From the NCBI RefSeq assembly GCF_042610425.1, contig NZ_JBGJZM010000003.1, forward strand, positions 1-64,000: DNA of 64,000 nucleotides, read 5' to 3'. Shown one piece after another: positions 53,569 through 62,802 of this stretch. Each line of letters begins with the position of its first letter. Position 1 is the stretch's first letter. The DNA comes from Ectobacillus sp042610425 (GTDB lineage Bacteria > Bacillota > Bacilli > Bacillales > Bacillaceae_G). Position numbers and translations under genes: made by a program. Below the pieces are notes generated by a model. It saw only the letters and a program-made list of their open reading frames with translations. It had not been told where the DNA came from and did no database searches.

Positions 53569-54072
53569 CTATTTCATCATCCCACTTAAAGGCTTCAAAC
53601 CAATATAATCCAAGGCTTGATTTACATGATGGATGTCGTATATTTGTTTTTCTACGCAGAACTGAATGACTAAATCAAACGTATCACTATCGGATAAGGA
53701 GTAACCGGCTGCGCTTAAGAGGCTATCTATTTCTTCCTCGTCTAATTCGAGGGCTAAGGCGAGAGCAATGGCGGTATTTTTCCCGATGTTGTAGTCCGGA
53801 TTGGAGCGAATTTTCGAAAAATGCCTGCGATCAATCCATGCCTTTTTGTAGATTTCGGTGTCACTAGTTCCTTTGTTATCGATAAAGGAAAACAATACCT
53901 CGTTAAAGGTTGGCATGCGTTTCTTGTTAATGTAATCTTCTAGTTCGATCGTTTGCATGCTTTCAGATAAATCAGGGAGAACGATTTCTTCTGCGTAAAC
54001 TTCAAGAAACACCTCATTCTTATAGAAGTCTACATATTCCTGCAATTCTGTTAAAAGTGTTGTCGTAAGCAA
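53569..54072 (-). CDS. Helical-domain protein, partner of VWA gene
   Basis: About 167 residues from a TTG at 54072, 7 nt after GGGAGG; the frame allows a TTG five codons earlier that overlaps that site. The C-terminal part (ID RRHFSKIRSNPDY, NTAIALALALELDEEEID, LLSAAGYSLSDS) is an HTH/TPR-like helical module that I have seen attached to macro-domain proteins in Firmicutes. The N-terminal 60 residues are unassigned. It is divergent from a von Willebrand A gene, with 93 bp between the starts. Function is unknown. Confidence 0.65.
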   Translation of the reverse strand: MLTTTLLTELQEYVDFYKNEVFLEVYAEEIVLPDLSESMQTIELEDYINKKRMPTFNEVLFSFIDNKGTSDTEIYKKAWIDRRHFSKIRSNPDYNIGKNTAIALALALELDEEEIDSLLSAAGYSLSDSDTFDLVIQFCVEKQIYDIHHVNQALDYIGLKPLSGMMK

Positions 54073-54165
54073 TGGAGTTCCTCCCAATTGTCGCTTGGTA
54101 GGCGACCAAATAATGGATGAAATTAGCTATTATTATAGCATAAAGACTAGGAGGCGATGATTTGT

Positions 54166-54750
54166 ATGAATAACAATTTAACAGAGATTATTTTTTTACT
54201 TGATAGAAGTGGGTCAATGGGAGGACTAGAAACGGAGACGATTGATGGGTTCAATGCGTTTATCGAGAATCAGAGACAACTAGATGGAAAAACTATTGTC
54301 ACAGCGATCTTATTCGATGATGCGTATGAAATCGTATGGAATGGTGTCGATGCCAGTGAAATAAAGCTGACGGATAAGCAGTATTATGTAAGGGGTATGA
54401 CTGCGTTTCTCGATGCAGTGGGGAAGACAATCGTTGACGTAGGTCGCAGGCTATCAAAAACAAATGAAGAGGAAAGACCCGGCAAAGTAATTGTGGTCAT
54501 AACAACGGATGGGATGGAGAATGCTAGCCATGAATTTACGTATAGTAAAGTGAAGGAGCTTGTCAAAAATCAGCAGGAGAAGTATAACTGGGAATTCATC
54601 TTTCTTGGTGCTAATATGGATGCCACGCAAGAAGCGAATAACATTGGAATTGCGCGTGAGGATGCGTACAGTTTTGAAGCTACAAAAGACGGTCTAAATG
54701 AGATGTACAATGAAATATGCGAGGCAGTGTTTGATAAAAGGCAGTGTTAA
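54166..54750 (+). CDS. von Willebrand factor A domain protein
   Basis: The 194-residue protein is a single VWA domain with a complete metal-ion adhesion site: DRSGSM near residue 15, the Thr in GMTAFLD and the Asp in TTDGMEN. No signal peptide or membrane segment is seen, so it acts in the cytoplasm, probably as a protein-binding module. I take the ATG at 54166 because AGGAGG is 11 nt upstream; the ATG at 54157 would leave only 2 nt. It is divergent from the helical-domain gene. Confidence 0.88.
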   Translation: MNNNLTEIIFLLDRSGSMGGLETETIDGFNAFIENQRQLDGKTIVTAILFDDAYEIVWNGVDASEIKLTDKQYYVRGMTAFLDAVGKTIVDVGRRLSKTNEEERPGKVIVVITTDGMENASHEFTYSKVKELVKNQQEKYNWEFIFLGANMDATQEANNIGIAREDAYSFEATKDGLNEMYNEICEAVFDKRQC

Positions 54751-54800
54751 AACCAGGAAGGATTTTTCGAGTTTGTATATAAGAAATCCTATTCAAAGAC

Positions 54801-55106
54801 TTGACAGAACGTTCACAAAATAGTAACATTTTCACCAGAAAAGTAGTTTAAAAGACTTCTATCACTTTAGCATCTAGTCAATACATGCGTACTTGATTAC
54901 GTGAAAAAGTCACAGATATAGAGGCCGAAACGAAGGTAATTGAAAACAAACATCCTTATGTAAGCAATAAGGATTAGAACTGCATATATGGTAGGTAGAC
55001 TTTTTAAAAACCCAATTTAGGTTAGTAAACAGTAAGCCGACATTTTCATGGTGTGATGGTTGTTAGAGCCGTTACGCTTGTGAAAGTGTCGGCTTTTCGT
55101 TTTTTT
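54801..55106 (+). promoter_or_regulatory. dab operon promoter, leader and leader terminator
   Basis: TTGACA (54801-54806), 17 nt, then TAACAT (54824-54829) form a plausible promoter. The following leader includes an ATCCTTA/TAAGGAT hairpin (about 54951-54973) and ends in a long stem. AGCCGACATTTTCA (from 55035), then GTGTGATGG, pairs with CCGTTACGC and TGAAAGTGTCGGCT (to 55094), with GU pairs, and a T run to 55106. dabB starts 48 nt later. This is the layout of an attenuated leader. I cannot match it to a known riboswitch or T-box class; it could also simply terminate transcripts from upstream. Confidence 0.6.
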
Positions 55107-55154
55107 ACAGCTAAAAATACTAGATATTTCATTATCAATGAGGAGGAAAGCGAA

Positions 55155-56675
55155 ATGGTAAGTGCGTTACCGGTTGTGTTTTTTTTCGTATTAGCTTTAT
55201 CTGTGCTTAGTGCCATTCTTCTATTATATCCAAAAGTTCCGTTGCAATATGTTCGCGTTCATGTCGGCATCCTTGCCTTGCCGCCTCTTGTTGCTTTGTT
55301 TGCACTTGTGATGGCGAAGGGAAGTATGGTCTTTGGTCCTTGGCGTTTTGATTCCTTATCATGGCTGGTGGCGTTGTTTGTTCTTACGATCGGTTTAATT
55401 GTGCAGCGCTACTCGGTTCGTTATTTATTTGGGGATCGGTACTACCGAAAGTATTTTGCTTTGTTGACGTTTACGACAGTTGCTGATTCTGTTGCATGGC
55501 TCAGCGACGACGTTCGTCTGTTGCTTCTTTGTTGGGGCGCTACCCTTTTCGGATTGACGTTGCTTATTCGTTTAAAGAAGGAATGGGGCGTTGCAAGATT
55601 GGCTGGATTGGTGACGGGGCGCTTGTTTGCGGTTAGCTGGATGGCACTGCTACTTGCTGTGATTTGGTTAACAATGGCTACGGGGCACCATCAACTTTCC
55701 CTTATTTTAGAGAAAGATAGTCTTGCAAAAGTAGCTTCTTGGCAACGAACCGGCATGAACTTACTTCTACTTGTTGCAGTTATGATTCCTGCTGCCCAGT
55801 GGCCGTTTCAGCGCTGGTTATTAGATTCTGTCGTAACACCGACTCCTATATCCGCTGTCATGCATGCAGGTATCGTGAATGCGGGTGGGATTCTATTGAC
55901 GCGCTTCTCTCCGTTGTTTAACGGGGATGTAGCGCAAGTCATCCTTCTTCTTATAGCTAGTATTTCTGTATTAATTGGAACGGGAATCATGCTTGTTCAT
56001 GTTGATTACAAAAGACAGCTCGTTGGCTCAACGATTGCACAAATGGGGTTTATGTTAATCCAGTGCGCATTAGGGGCCTATTTAGCAGCAATTATTCATG
56101 CGGTTTTACATGGGTTGTTTAAATCCACTCTATTCTTACAGGCAGGCTCTGCTGCGCAGCGTAAAGATTCGATCCCTCAGGTAACGCAGTCCATCTCCGT
56201 TGTATGGATTGTTGTTGGAGGAGCCTTGGGACTTTTGATGGGAATCGGGTTCTGGCTTACTGCTCCTGTAGAGACGTATCAATTGATTAGTGCTTTTATT
56301 TTAGGATGGTCCGTATTGGTTGCATGGGCACAGCTGCTTGCTCTAGCTTCAAGTTTCATCGAACGAATTGTAGGGCTGGTACTTTTTACGGGCACATCTT
56401 TTGTATTCTTTCTTATTCATAAGGCTTTTTATAACTTGTTACATGAAACGATTTCTGTCAGCGTACAGCCTCCAACTTTGCTAGCGGTTATCCTTCTTTT
56501 ACTTTTGCTAGTCGCAAGTGGAGTAGGAGTATGGTTTAAGCATAATCGGTCATCGAAACCATTCTCTATTTTATATCTTTGGCTTGTCCGTTTCGGAGAA
56601 TCGAAACATGATTTGGTTGAAAGTCATCCGCGATATTTGACGCAATTACTGACTCGAGGAGGAAATGTAAGATGA
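55155..56675 (+). CDS. dabB: DabB, proton-channel subunit of the inorganic carbon transporter
   Basis: The 506-residue membrane protein belongs to the NuoL/MrpA antiporter family, with 13-14 hydrophobic segments and the PTPISAVMHAGIVNAGG motif that carries the key Lys/His region. Beside DabA it is the membrane partner that energises CO2/bicarbonate capture (NdhF in the B. subtilis ybc locus). GAGGAGG precedes the ATG at 55155; the frame extends further upstream only into the leader terminator. The stop overlaps the dabA start by 4 nt. Confidence 0.92.
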   Translation: MVSALPVVFFFVLALSVLSAILLLYPKVPLQYVRVHVGILALPPLVALFALVMAKGSMVFGPWRFDSLSWLVALFVLTIGLIVQRYSVRYLFGDRYYRKYFALLTFTTVADSVAWLSDDVRLLLLCWGATLFGLTLLIRLKKEWGVARLAGLVTGRLFAVSWMALLLAVIWLTMATGHHQLSLILEKDSLAKVASWQRTGMNLLLLVAVMIPAAQWPFQRWLLDSVVTPTPISAVMHAGIVNAGGILLTRFSPLFNGDVAQVILLLIASISVLIGTGIMLVHVDYKRQLVGSTIAQMGFMLIQCALGAYLAAIIHAVLHGLFKSTLFLQAGSAAQRKDSIPQVTQSISVVWIVVGGALGLLMGIGFWLTAPVETYQLISAFILGWSVLVAWAQLLALASSFIERIVGLVLFTGTSFVFFLIHKAFYNLLHETISVSVQPPTLLAVILLLLLLVASGVGVWFKHNRSSKPFSILYLWLVRFGESKHDLVESHPRYLTQLLTRGGNVR

Positions 56676-59281
56676 ATCCAATGGTAGCAAATCTGTTACA
56701 AGCAGAAAAAGTATCTGAATATCTTACTATACATGATTTGGTGGAGGCTGCGAGCAACGTAATTGTACCACTTGGCCCCATTCAGGCATTTGCCGCACGG
56801 AGTCCTTGGGCTAACTTAGAACAGAAAACTTTTGAACAGGTCGCACGCCGTCTTAAGGATGTGGCTGATGTAGATATATATCCGAATGAATCGATGATAG
56901 CGGCGGCACGTAACCGAGGAGAGATTCGACTCGATCTTCTACAAATGAGAGTACGGCGCTGGCTTGATTCTCAGGCCATCGACTTGCCACGTAAGGTAGT
57001 AGAGCAGTATTGCTTGGCTGCGCTTACGAAAGAGCAGTCAAATGCTGATTTATTCAATACTTCTGAATTGCAAAGTTTGGCAAAAAAGCTTAGTCGCTTT
57101 AGCTCGATAACTCCGAATAAACAAACAGTGCGAACGGTAAGCCAACGGTTGACACAGTTATCAGATAATCGGGAGGAAAAAAAGCTAAACCGACATCTTA
57201 TCAAATGGTGCAAGCTGTATCTTGGAGAGTCGCAAGCAGTTTGGATGATGCCAAATCGTGAAAAAGGCTTCTATCAAGCATGGCGGTCATTAATTGAATT
57301 TGATCCTGCACTTAATCATGATGTCCGTAAGCAATTTAAGGACTGGCCTGAAGACGCAGAACAGGCATTAGAAGAATCACTTTCGCTCCTTGAAATTCCT
57401 TATTCTGATACACAGGAGTATTTGGAGGCCCATTTGCTTGCGTTGCCAGGCTGGGCAGGAATGATGAAATGGCGCACTCAGGAAGCAACCGGGGAACAAT
57501 CGTTATTAACAGAGTATTTGGCTGTTCGAGTTTCTATGGAATGGGCTTTCGTGAATTCCTATCTTCCAGTGCCTCCGCAAGAAAGGGATACGGTACAGCT
57601 CGAGTCTTTAGTAGCATCTTGGGCATACTGGGGAAATCTACCGCTTGATGCATGGGCACCGTTATCCGTTTCAGAGCGGAAAGCCCGTCTAACGTTAGCA
57701 TATCGTTTTGATGAAATGGTTCGTCGTAAACTGTGGCTAGAGGCGTGGGAAGAAACGTACGAAAATCAACTGAAGAATCAGTTTACTTGTAAACAGCCAG
57801 CCATTGAAATGGCAAAAGTTCCAACAGCGCAATTTGCTTTTTGTATTGATGTACGCTCTGAACTTTTCCGCCGAAAGTTAGAACAAGCAGGCCCGTTTGA
57901 AACGTTTGGAACGGCAGGCTTCTTTGGTTTACCGATTGAAACGAATGAGCTCGGTTGTAAGCATAATCACAGTTCCTTACCCGTTATGTTTCAACCAAAG
58001 TACAAAGTTAAAGAAGCAGCATCGGCTTCTGCTATGCAGCAATACCAGGAGCGCGGGCAAGCGGTTCATTCTCTTAGCAATTCGTTTTTGACATTAAAAC
58101 ATAATCTGATGGCAAGCTTATTGTTACCTGAGGTGAGTGGCCCTTGGCTTAGCTTACAAACCTTGGCTCGTAGCTTTGTTCCGCGAAGTACAGGCTATGC
58201 CTTCCGTAAATTTCGCAAATCCTGGCTTCGAAAGCCGACCACTGAATTGTCTCTTGGCCGTATGCATACATCTGAAACGGAACTGCCGGTGGGATTTTCA
58301 GATGAAGAGCAAGTGTACTATGCGCACAATGCCCTGAAAATGATGGGACTTACCGATCATTTTGCTCCGATTGTTGTCATTTGTGGTCATGGAAGTCATA
58401 GTACGAATAACCCGTATGCTTCTTCCCTGGACTGCGGTGCTTGCGGGGGCGCGTCAAGCGGATTTAATGCGCGGGTGCTCGCAGCGTTATGCAATCTACC
58501 CAACGTAAGAAAGTCGCTTGCGGCAGATGGGATTATCATTCCAAAAGATACCGTTTTTGCAGCTGCAGAGCACATTACTTCAGTGGATGAATTACGTTGG
58601 CTATATGTGCCGGAATTATCAGAAGCAGCCGAGGAAGCATTTGCTGCTATTCAAACTGCATTGCCAAAAGTGAGTGAGAAAGCGAGTATCGAACGATTGG
58701 AACAGTTGCCGAATGTCAGCTCTACTTATAAGAATCCAAAGGAAGAGGTATACCGCCATGCTGAAGATTGGAGCGAAATCCGACCAGAATGGGGTCTTGC
58801 CAATAACGCTACGTTTATCATTGGAGATCGAAAACTTACAAAAGACACCTCTTTAGAGGGAAGAGCGTTTCTGCATAACTATAACTGGAAAAATGATAAG
58901 AACGGTACAATTCTTTCGGGTATTATCGCAGGGCCAGCAAAAGTGGCCCAGTGGATTAACCTTCAGTACTATTCTTCAACTGTCGCCCCTCATTACTATG
59001 GGAGTGGAAATAAAGCAACGCAGACGGTGACAGGCGGCATCGGTGTGATGCAAGGCAATGCTAGCGACTTATTATCAGGACTTTCTTGGCAATCTGTCAT
59101 GCAATCTGATCAAGAAGCCTATCATACCCCTATACGTTTACTTGTGGTTATCCAAGCACCAAAGGAGTATGTAAAACGATTACTCGAGCAGGATCAAGCA
59201 TTTCACCAAAAGGTTCGAAACGGATGGCTTCGACTAGCATCAATAGACCAAGAAGGAAACTGGGAAAGTTGGTCGTCGTAA
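56672..59281 (+). CDS. dabA: DabA, carbonic-anhydrase-like subunit (DUF2309)
   Basis: The 869-residue DUF2309 protein (YbcC type) is the zinc subunit of the DAB inorganic carbon pump, thought to hydrate CO2 vectorially in the cytoplasm against DabB. Zinc ligands by spacing are Cys391 and Asp393 (FCIDVRSE) and His573 and Cys588 (CGHGSH to DCGACGG); the Cys-X-Asp and 15-residue His-Cys spacings equal those of the characterised DabA. AGGAGG precedes the ATG. The site is intact, so it should be active. Confidence 0.94.
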   Translation: MNPMVANLLQAEKVSEYLTIHDLVEAASNVIVPLGPIQAFAARSPWANLEQKTFEQVARRLKDVADVDIYPNESMIAAARNRGEIRLDLLQMRVRRWLDSQAIDLPRKVVEQYCLAALTKEQSNADLFNTSELQSLAKKLSRFSSITPNKQTVRTVSQRLTQLSDNREEKKLNRHLIKWCKLYLGESQAVWMMPNREKGFYQAWRSLIEFDPALNHDVRKQFKDWPEDAEQALEESLSLLEIPYSDTQEYLEAHLLALPGWAGMMKWRTQEATGEQSLLTEYLAVRVSMEWAFVNSYLPVPPQERDTVQLESLVASWAYWGNLPLDAWAPLSVSERKARLTLAYRFDEMVRRKLWLEAWEETYENQLKNQFTCKQPAIEMAKVPTAQFAFCIDVRSELFRRKLEQAGPFETFGTAGFFGLPIETNELGCKHNHSSLPVMFQPKYKVKEAASASAMQQYQERGQAVHSLSNSFLTLKHNLMASLLLPEVSGPWLSLQTLARSFVPRSTGYAFRKFRKSWLRKPTTELSLGRMHTSETELPVGFSDEEQVYYAHNALKMMGLTDHFAPIVVICGHGSHSTNNPYASSLDCGACGGASSGFNARVLAALCNLPNVRKSLAADGIIIPKDTVFAAAEHITSVDELRWLYVPELSEAAEEAFAAIQTALPKVSEKASIERLEQLPNVSSTYKNPKEEVYRHAEDWSEIRPEWGLANNATFIIGDRKLTKDTSLEGRAFLHNYNWKNDKNGTILSGIIAGPAKVAQWINLQYYSSTVAPHYYGSGNKATQTVTGGIGVMQGNASDLLSGLSWQSVMQSDQEAYHTPIRLLVVIQAPKEYVKRLLEQDQAFHQKVRNGWLRLASIDQEGNWESWSS

Positions 59282-59382
59282 TGAGATCTGTCTACTTTGC
59301 TTACCAGCTCGTTTAAAGCTAAAATACAAGGGAACATCACATTCTCTCGTATAAATAACTTTAGTAAAGGAAAAGGATCATA

Positions 59383-59766
59383 ATGAATAAATCAAAAGGG
59401 ACGCTCGAGGCTGAAATAAGTAAGGCTTTAACACATTGGGAAAAACATTATCTAGGACGTGGTTCCGTTTCTGTTAAATCAGATATTTTACGGGATATGG
59501 TTATAGTTTCGTTACAAGGTATATTAACTCCCGCTGAATATTCTGTTTGTAAAGATAAAGATGGCTTGTTATCAGTGAAAGAAAGCCGAAATAGCTTAGT
59601 AGAATCAGGAGAAGATGATTTAAAGGAAATTATATTTTCAATTACAAATCAAGAAGTAGTAAGTTTTCACACCGATATTAGTACACGTACTGGCGAAAGA
59701 GTCATGGTCTTTAAGCTTTCGGATGATTTGCAAACCAATTTAGAGACATGTGAGATACCTTCATAA
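59383..59766 (+). CDS. DUF2294 protein (YbcI-like)
   Basis: The 127-residue protein shows the DUF2294 pattern: GTLEAEISKALTHWEK, GRGSVSVKSDI, LQGILTPAE and a C-terminal FHTDISTRTGERVMVF. B. subtilis YbcI is of this family and also sits in the ybc (DabA/DabB) locus, so a role in inorganic carbon uptake is likely though not shown. AAAGGAAAAGG precedes the ATG. It begins about 100 nt after dabA and is followed by the carbonic-anhydrase-like gene. Confidence 0.85.
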   Translation: MNKSKGTLEAEISKALTHWEKHYLGRGSVSVKSDILRDMVIVSLQGILTPAEYSVCKDKDGLLSVKESRNSLVESGEDDLKEIIFSITNQEVVSFHTDISTRTGERVMVFKLSDDLQTNLETCEIPS

Positions 59767-59786
59767 TAAGTAATGAGGTGAATGTG

Positions 59787-60257
59787 ATGTGGAAAGATGA
59801 AAAGAAAAATGTGTTAGTTGTGATGGGAATGGAGCAGGAACATTTCATTCAACCTATCAATCCAGAAAATAGTATTGTATTACATCGATATAGCCCCTTC
59901 GTTATTCATCCTTTCGACGATTTAATGAGGGACATCATCCTTGCAGTTTACGAGGAAAATATTGAGGAAATCGTTGTAGTTGAAACGAAAGAGGAGAATA
60001 ACGAGGATATCTTTTATAAACTATATAAACAGAAAGGAAAGAAAATCCAAACGTTGGATTATCTTTTTAGAAATAATCCGAATCTTCCTGAGGAAAGTTT
60101 ACGTGAATGGTTGGCAGGAGGCAAAGTATTACCAGATAACCAGCATAATGCAGATGTGATTCGCAATCATCCTTTAATACCATCTACTATTAAGGTCACA
60201 GAATTATGGATCGATACGGAACTACCTGAAAATCAAAAGAAAATCATAAACCTCTAA
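59787..60257 (+). CDS. Carbonic-anhydrase-like protein lacking zinc ligands
   Basis: The 156-residue protein resembles beta-carbonic anhydrases of the YbcF kind in overall order: NVLVVMGMEQEHF in place of the Cys-Met-Asp start, then VIHPFDDLMRDIILAVYE where active members have an ISHPFGS...SLL.A.YELG stretch, then EIVVVETKEE. The Cys-Asp-X-Arg and His-X2-Cys zinc ligands are absent, so it is probably not an enzyme. The ATG at 59787 follows GAGGTG by 6 nt. It is likely the last gene of the dab unit, perhaps a sensor or structural partner. Fold assignment is inference. Confidence 0.6.
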   Translation: MWKDEKKNVLVVMGMEQEHFIQPINPENSIVLHRYSPFVIHPFDDLMRDIILAVYEENIEEIVVVETKEENNEDIFYKLYKQKGKKIQTLDYLFRNNPNLPEESLREWLAGGKVLPDNQHNADVIRNHPLIPSTIKVTELWIDTELPENQKKIINL

Positions 60258-60288
60258 CGTTTCATTTATATATATTTGCCTGATGAAA

Positions 60289-60335
60289 TAAAAAAGAGAA
60301 TTTTTCTTACTCTTAAAGAAAAATTCTCTTTTTTA
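60289..60335 (+). terminator. Terminator closing the dab locus
   Basis: AAAAAGAGAATTTTTCTT pairs with AAGAAAAATTCTCTTTTT around a short loop, with a T tail. It lies 34 nt after the last gene. Confidence 0.9.
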
Positions 60336-60458
60336 TGTAATGAAACTGAATCTTCACAGACAGAGAATTTATCCTGTGATAACATGAATTAATATTTATT
60401 ATTATTCTGTCAAATTAGCAAACTAGATAACGTGATTTCAAGAGAGGAGTAGATTTGT

Positions 60459-61814
60459 ATGGGGTTCGTTCTACTTGATCGTGTTAAAAATACTAGGAAT
60501 GTGCTACGAAAGCATATTATTGAAACGATTTTAAATGAGTTTGATGGGCTGTGCATGCAGCTGGATCATGAAAAGCGAAGCATCAAATATAAAGAAATGA
60601 TGGAAAGTCCGTTTCGTTTTTTCCGGGGGAGCGCATATTTGTTTTATTACGATATGACGAAAATTCCATTTTCCTATCATACGCCAGATGATAAACCGAC
60701 ATGGATTCAGGGCGACCTACATATGGAGAATTTCGGTGCGTTTCAGAATGAACAAGGGAACATTGTGTATGATGTAAATGACTTCGATGAGGGCTATATT
60801 GGTTCGTATTTATATGATGTGCTACGGATGTCGGTGAGCATTGCCTTATTTTGCGATGCACAAGGCTTTAGCGAAAAAGAGCAAAGACAGAGAATCATCA
60901 CGTATCTTACTTCTTATTATGGGCAGCTGAAACGGTTTGCTAAGGATAAGGATGATCCGTTCTCGCTCATGTTCACGGAAGACAATACGAAGGGACCCGT
61001 GCGCAAGGTGTTAAAAAAATTAGGAAAAAGGCAGCGGGATCATCTCTTGCAGGATATTACGTATATCAATGAGGAACAAAAGCGAGTGTTCGCTTGGTCG
61101 GATGAAATCCAGCCGGTAGACGAACGAGAGCATGCGACGCTTGTGTCATTATTTGATGCCTATTTTCATTCACTAGATGCGGAAGACAAGCGGGACCGTT
61201 CCTTTTATACGATAAAGGATATTGCGCGGAAGCATGGTACGGGTACAGCCTCCATTGGACTCGATCGTTTCTATGTTTTGATCGAGGGAGGAAAGGAATC
61301 ACACGGAATTGATGATTTAGTGCTAGAAGTAAAGGAAGTACGTACGCCGATACCTGCTTACTTTTTACCGTACCGTGAGCTATTTTGGGAAAAATATGAG
61401 CACCAAGGTCACCGCGTCGTTGCCACGCAAAAAGCGATGCACCATGCAGAGGATCCATACTTAGGCTATTTCACAATTGACGATCGCTATTTCTATGTGC
61501 GGGAACGATCTCCATACAAAAAGAAAGTAAAAGCGAATTTGTTGCAAGCGACTGAGGATGTGGATGTAACACTTGAAAGCATGGGAAAGATTACAGCAAA
61601 AATTCATGCCCGTGCTGATTCCGATTCCCAAACCGATTTGTTCTCCCACGATAGCGAGATAGAAATTTTGAAAGCAATCGGAAATGAATTTGACACCTTC
61701 TGTGCTCAAATTGTTTTTACAGCAATGACCTATAAGGAACAGGTGAAAATGGATTATGGATTATTTTGTAAGTGGGTGGGAGAGGAGTTTGGGGAAGTAG
61801 AGGAGAATGTTTGA
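60459..61814 (+). CDS. DUF2252 protein
   Basis: The 451-residue protein has the DUF2252 hallmarks FRFFRGSAYLFYYD, then QGDLHMENFG and DVNDFDEG. GDLHxxNFG with a later DFD resembles the catalytic loop and metal site of aminoglycoside-phosphotransferase-like kinases, and the family is sometimes placed there. Substrate and function are unknown. AGAGGAG precedes the ATG. It is followed 54 nt later by the VOC gene in the same direction. Confidence 0.85.
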   Translation: MGFVLLDRVKNTRNVLRKHIIETILNEFDGLCMQLDHEKRSIKYKEMMESPFRFFRGSAYLFYYDMTKIPFSYHTPDDKPTWIQGDLHMENFGAFQNEQGNIVYDVNDFDEGYIGSYLYDVLRMSVSIALFCDAQGFSEKEQRQRIITYLTSYYGQLKRFAKDKDDPFSLMFTEDNTKGPVRKVLKKLGKRQRDHLLQDITYINEEQKRVFAWSDEIQPVDEREHATLVSLFDAYFHSLDAEDKRDRSFYTIKDIARKHGTGTASIGLDRFYVLIEGGKESHGIDDLVLEVKEVRTPIPAYFLPYRELFWEKYEHQGHRVVATQKAMHHAEDPYLGYFTIDDRYFYVRERSPYKKKVKANLLQATEDVDVTLESMGKITAKIHARADSDSQTDLFSHDSEIEILKAIGNEFDTFCAQIVFTAMTYKEQVKMDYGLFCKWVGEEFGEVEENV

Positions 61815-61867
61815 AAGGTAGAAAACGAAGATGCTGATACGTCATTATGAATAGATGGAGGGTGTTT

Positions 61868-62749
61868 ATGCAAAAAATCATACCACATTTATGGTTTGAT
61901 CATCAGGCGGAAGAGGCAGTGAGTTTCTATACATCTATTTTTCAAAATTCAAGTATTCTGCGTGAATCTCGTTATGGTGAAGCAGGAGCAAAGGTGTCCG
62001 GAGTGGCTGAAGGAACAATCATGAACATGACGTTTCAGCTTGCTGGGCAAGAATTTATGGCGTTAAACGGCGGGCCGTATTTCACTTTCACGCCTGCTCT
62101 ATCATTTTTTGTAAACGGAGATACCGAGGAAGAAATAAACGAAAATTGGGAGAAACTCACCCCAGGCGGAACTATTTTGATGGAACTGGATACGTATCCG
62201 TTTAGTGAAAAATTCGGATGGGTGCAGGATAAATTCGGTATTTCATGGCAATTGAATCTCGCTAGTCGCAAACAAAAGATTGCTCCATTTCTCATGTTTG
62301 CCGGCCAGCAACATGGAAAAGCCGAAGAAGCAATCAATCAATACATTTCCTTGTTCCCTAATTCGGGTATAAATGAAATTGAATATAACGAGGATGCTGA
62401 AGGAACGGTAAAACGCGCCGCATTCACACTTGGTGGGCAGGAATTCATGGCCATTGACGGTGGCAACGAACACTCCTTCACATTTACGGAAGCAATCTCT
62501 TTATTCGTTAACTGCACGACGCAGGAAGAAGTAGACATGTTATGGGAAAAGCTTTCTGAAGGAGGGGAACAAGGACAATGCGGCTGGCTGAAAGACAAGC
62601 ATGGCGTATCATGGCAAATCGTTCCGACTGCCTTAGGTGAAATGTTGAATGATTCTGATCCCGTAAAATCAAAACGAGTCATCGAGGCAATGCTGAGAAT
62701 GAAGAAGATTGAGATTGCGGGATTGCGAGAGGCTTATGAAGGTTCATAA
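61868..62749 (+). CDS. Two-domain PhnB-like VOC protein
   Basis: The 293-residue protein repeats one module: IIPHLWFDHQAEEAVSFYTSIF with GQEFMALNGGP, then FLMFAGQQHGKAEEAINQYISLF with GQEFMAIDGG. This is the 3-demethylubiquinone methyltransferase-like/PhnB family of the vicinal oxygen chelate fold. Members bind small ligands or metals; the role here is unknown. I use the ATG at 61868, which follows GGAGGG. Confidence 0.88.
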   Translation: MQKIIPHLWFDHQAEEAVSFYTSIFQNSSILRESRYGEAGAKVSGVAEGTIMNMTFQLAGQEFMALNGGPYFTFTPALSFFVNGDTEEEINENWEKLTPGGTILMELDTYPFSEKFGWVQDKFGISWQLNLASRKQKIAPFLMFAGQQHGKAEEAINQYISLFPNSGINEIEYNEDAEGTVKRAAFTLGGQEFMAIDGGNEHSFTFTEAISLFVNCTTQEEVDMLWEKLSEGGEQGQCGWLKDKHGVSWQIVPTALGEMLNDSDPVKSKRVIEAMLRMKKIEIAGLREAYEGS

Positions 62750-62764
62750 ACAAGAATAGAGTAA

Positions 62765-62802
62765 AATAGCACCTACAACTCGTGTAGGTGCTATTTTTTG
62801 AT
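62765..62802 (+). terminator. Terminator after VOC gene
   Basis: AATAGCACCTACA pairs with TGTAGGTGCTATT around a short loop, followed by six T. Confidence 0.9.

Noticed and set aside
54836..55106. T-box leader ahead of dabB
   Set aside because: The conserved T-box sequence (TGGNACCGCG) is absent and the downstream genes are not amino-acid related.
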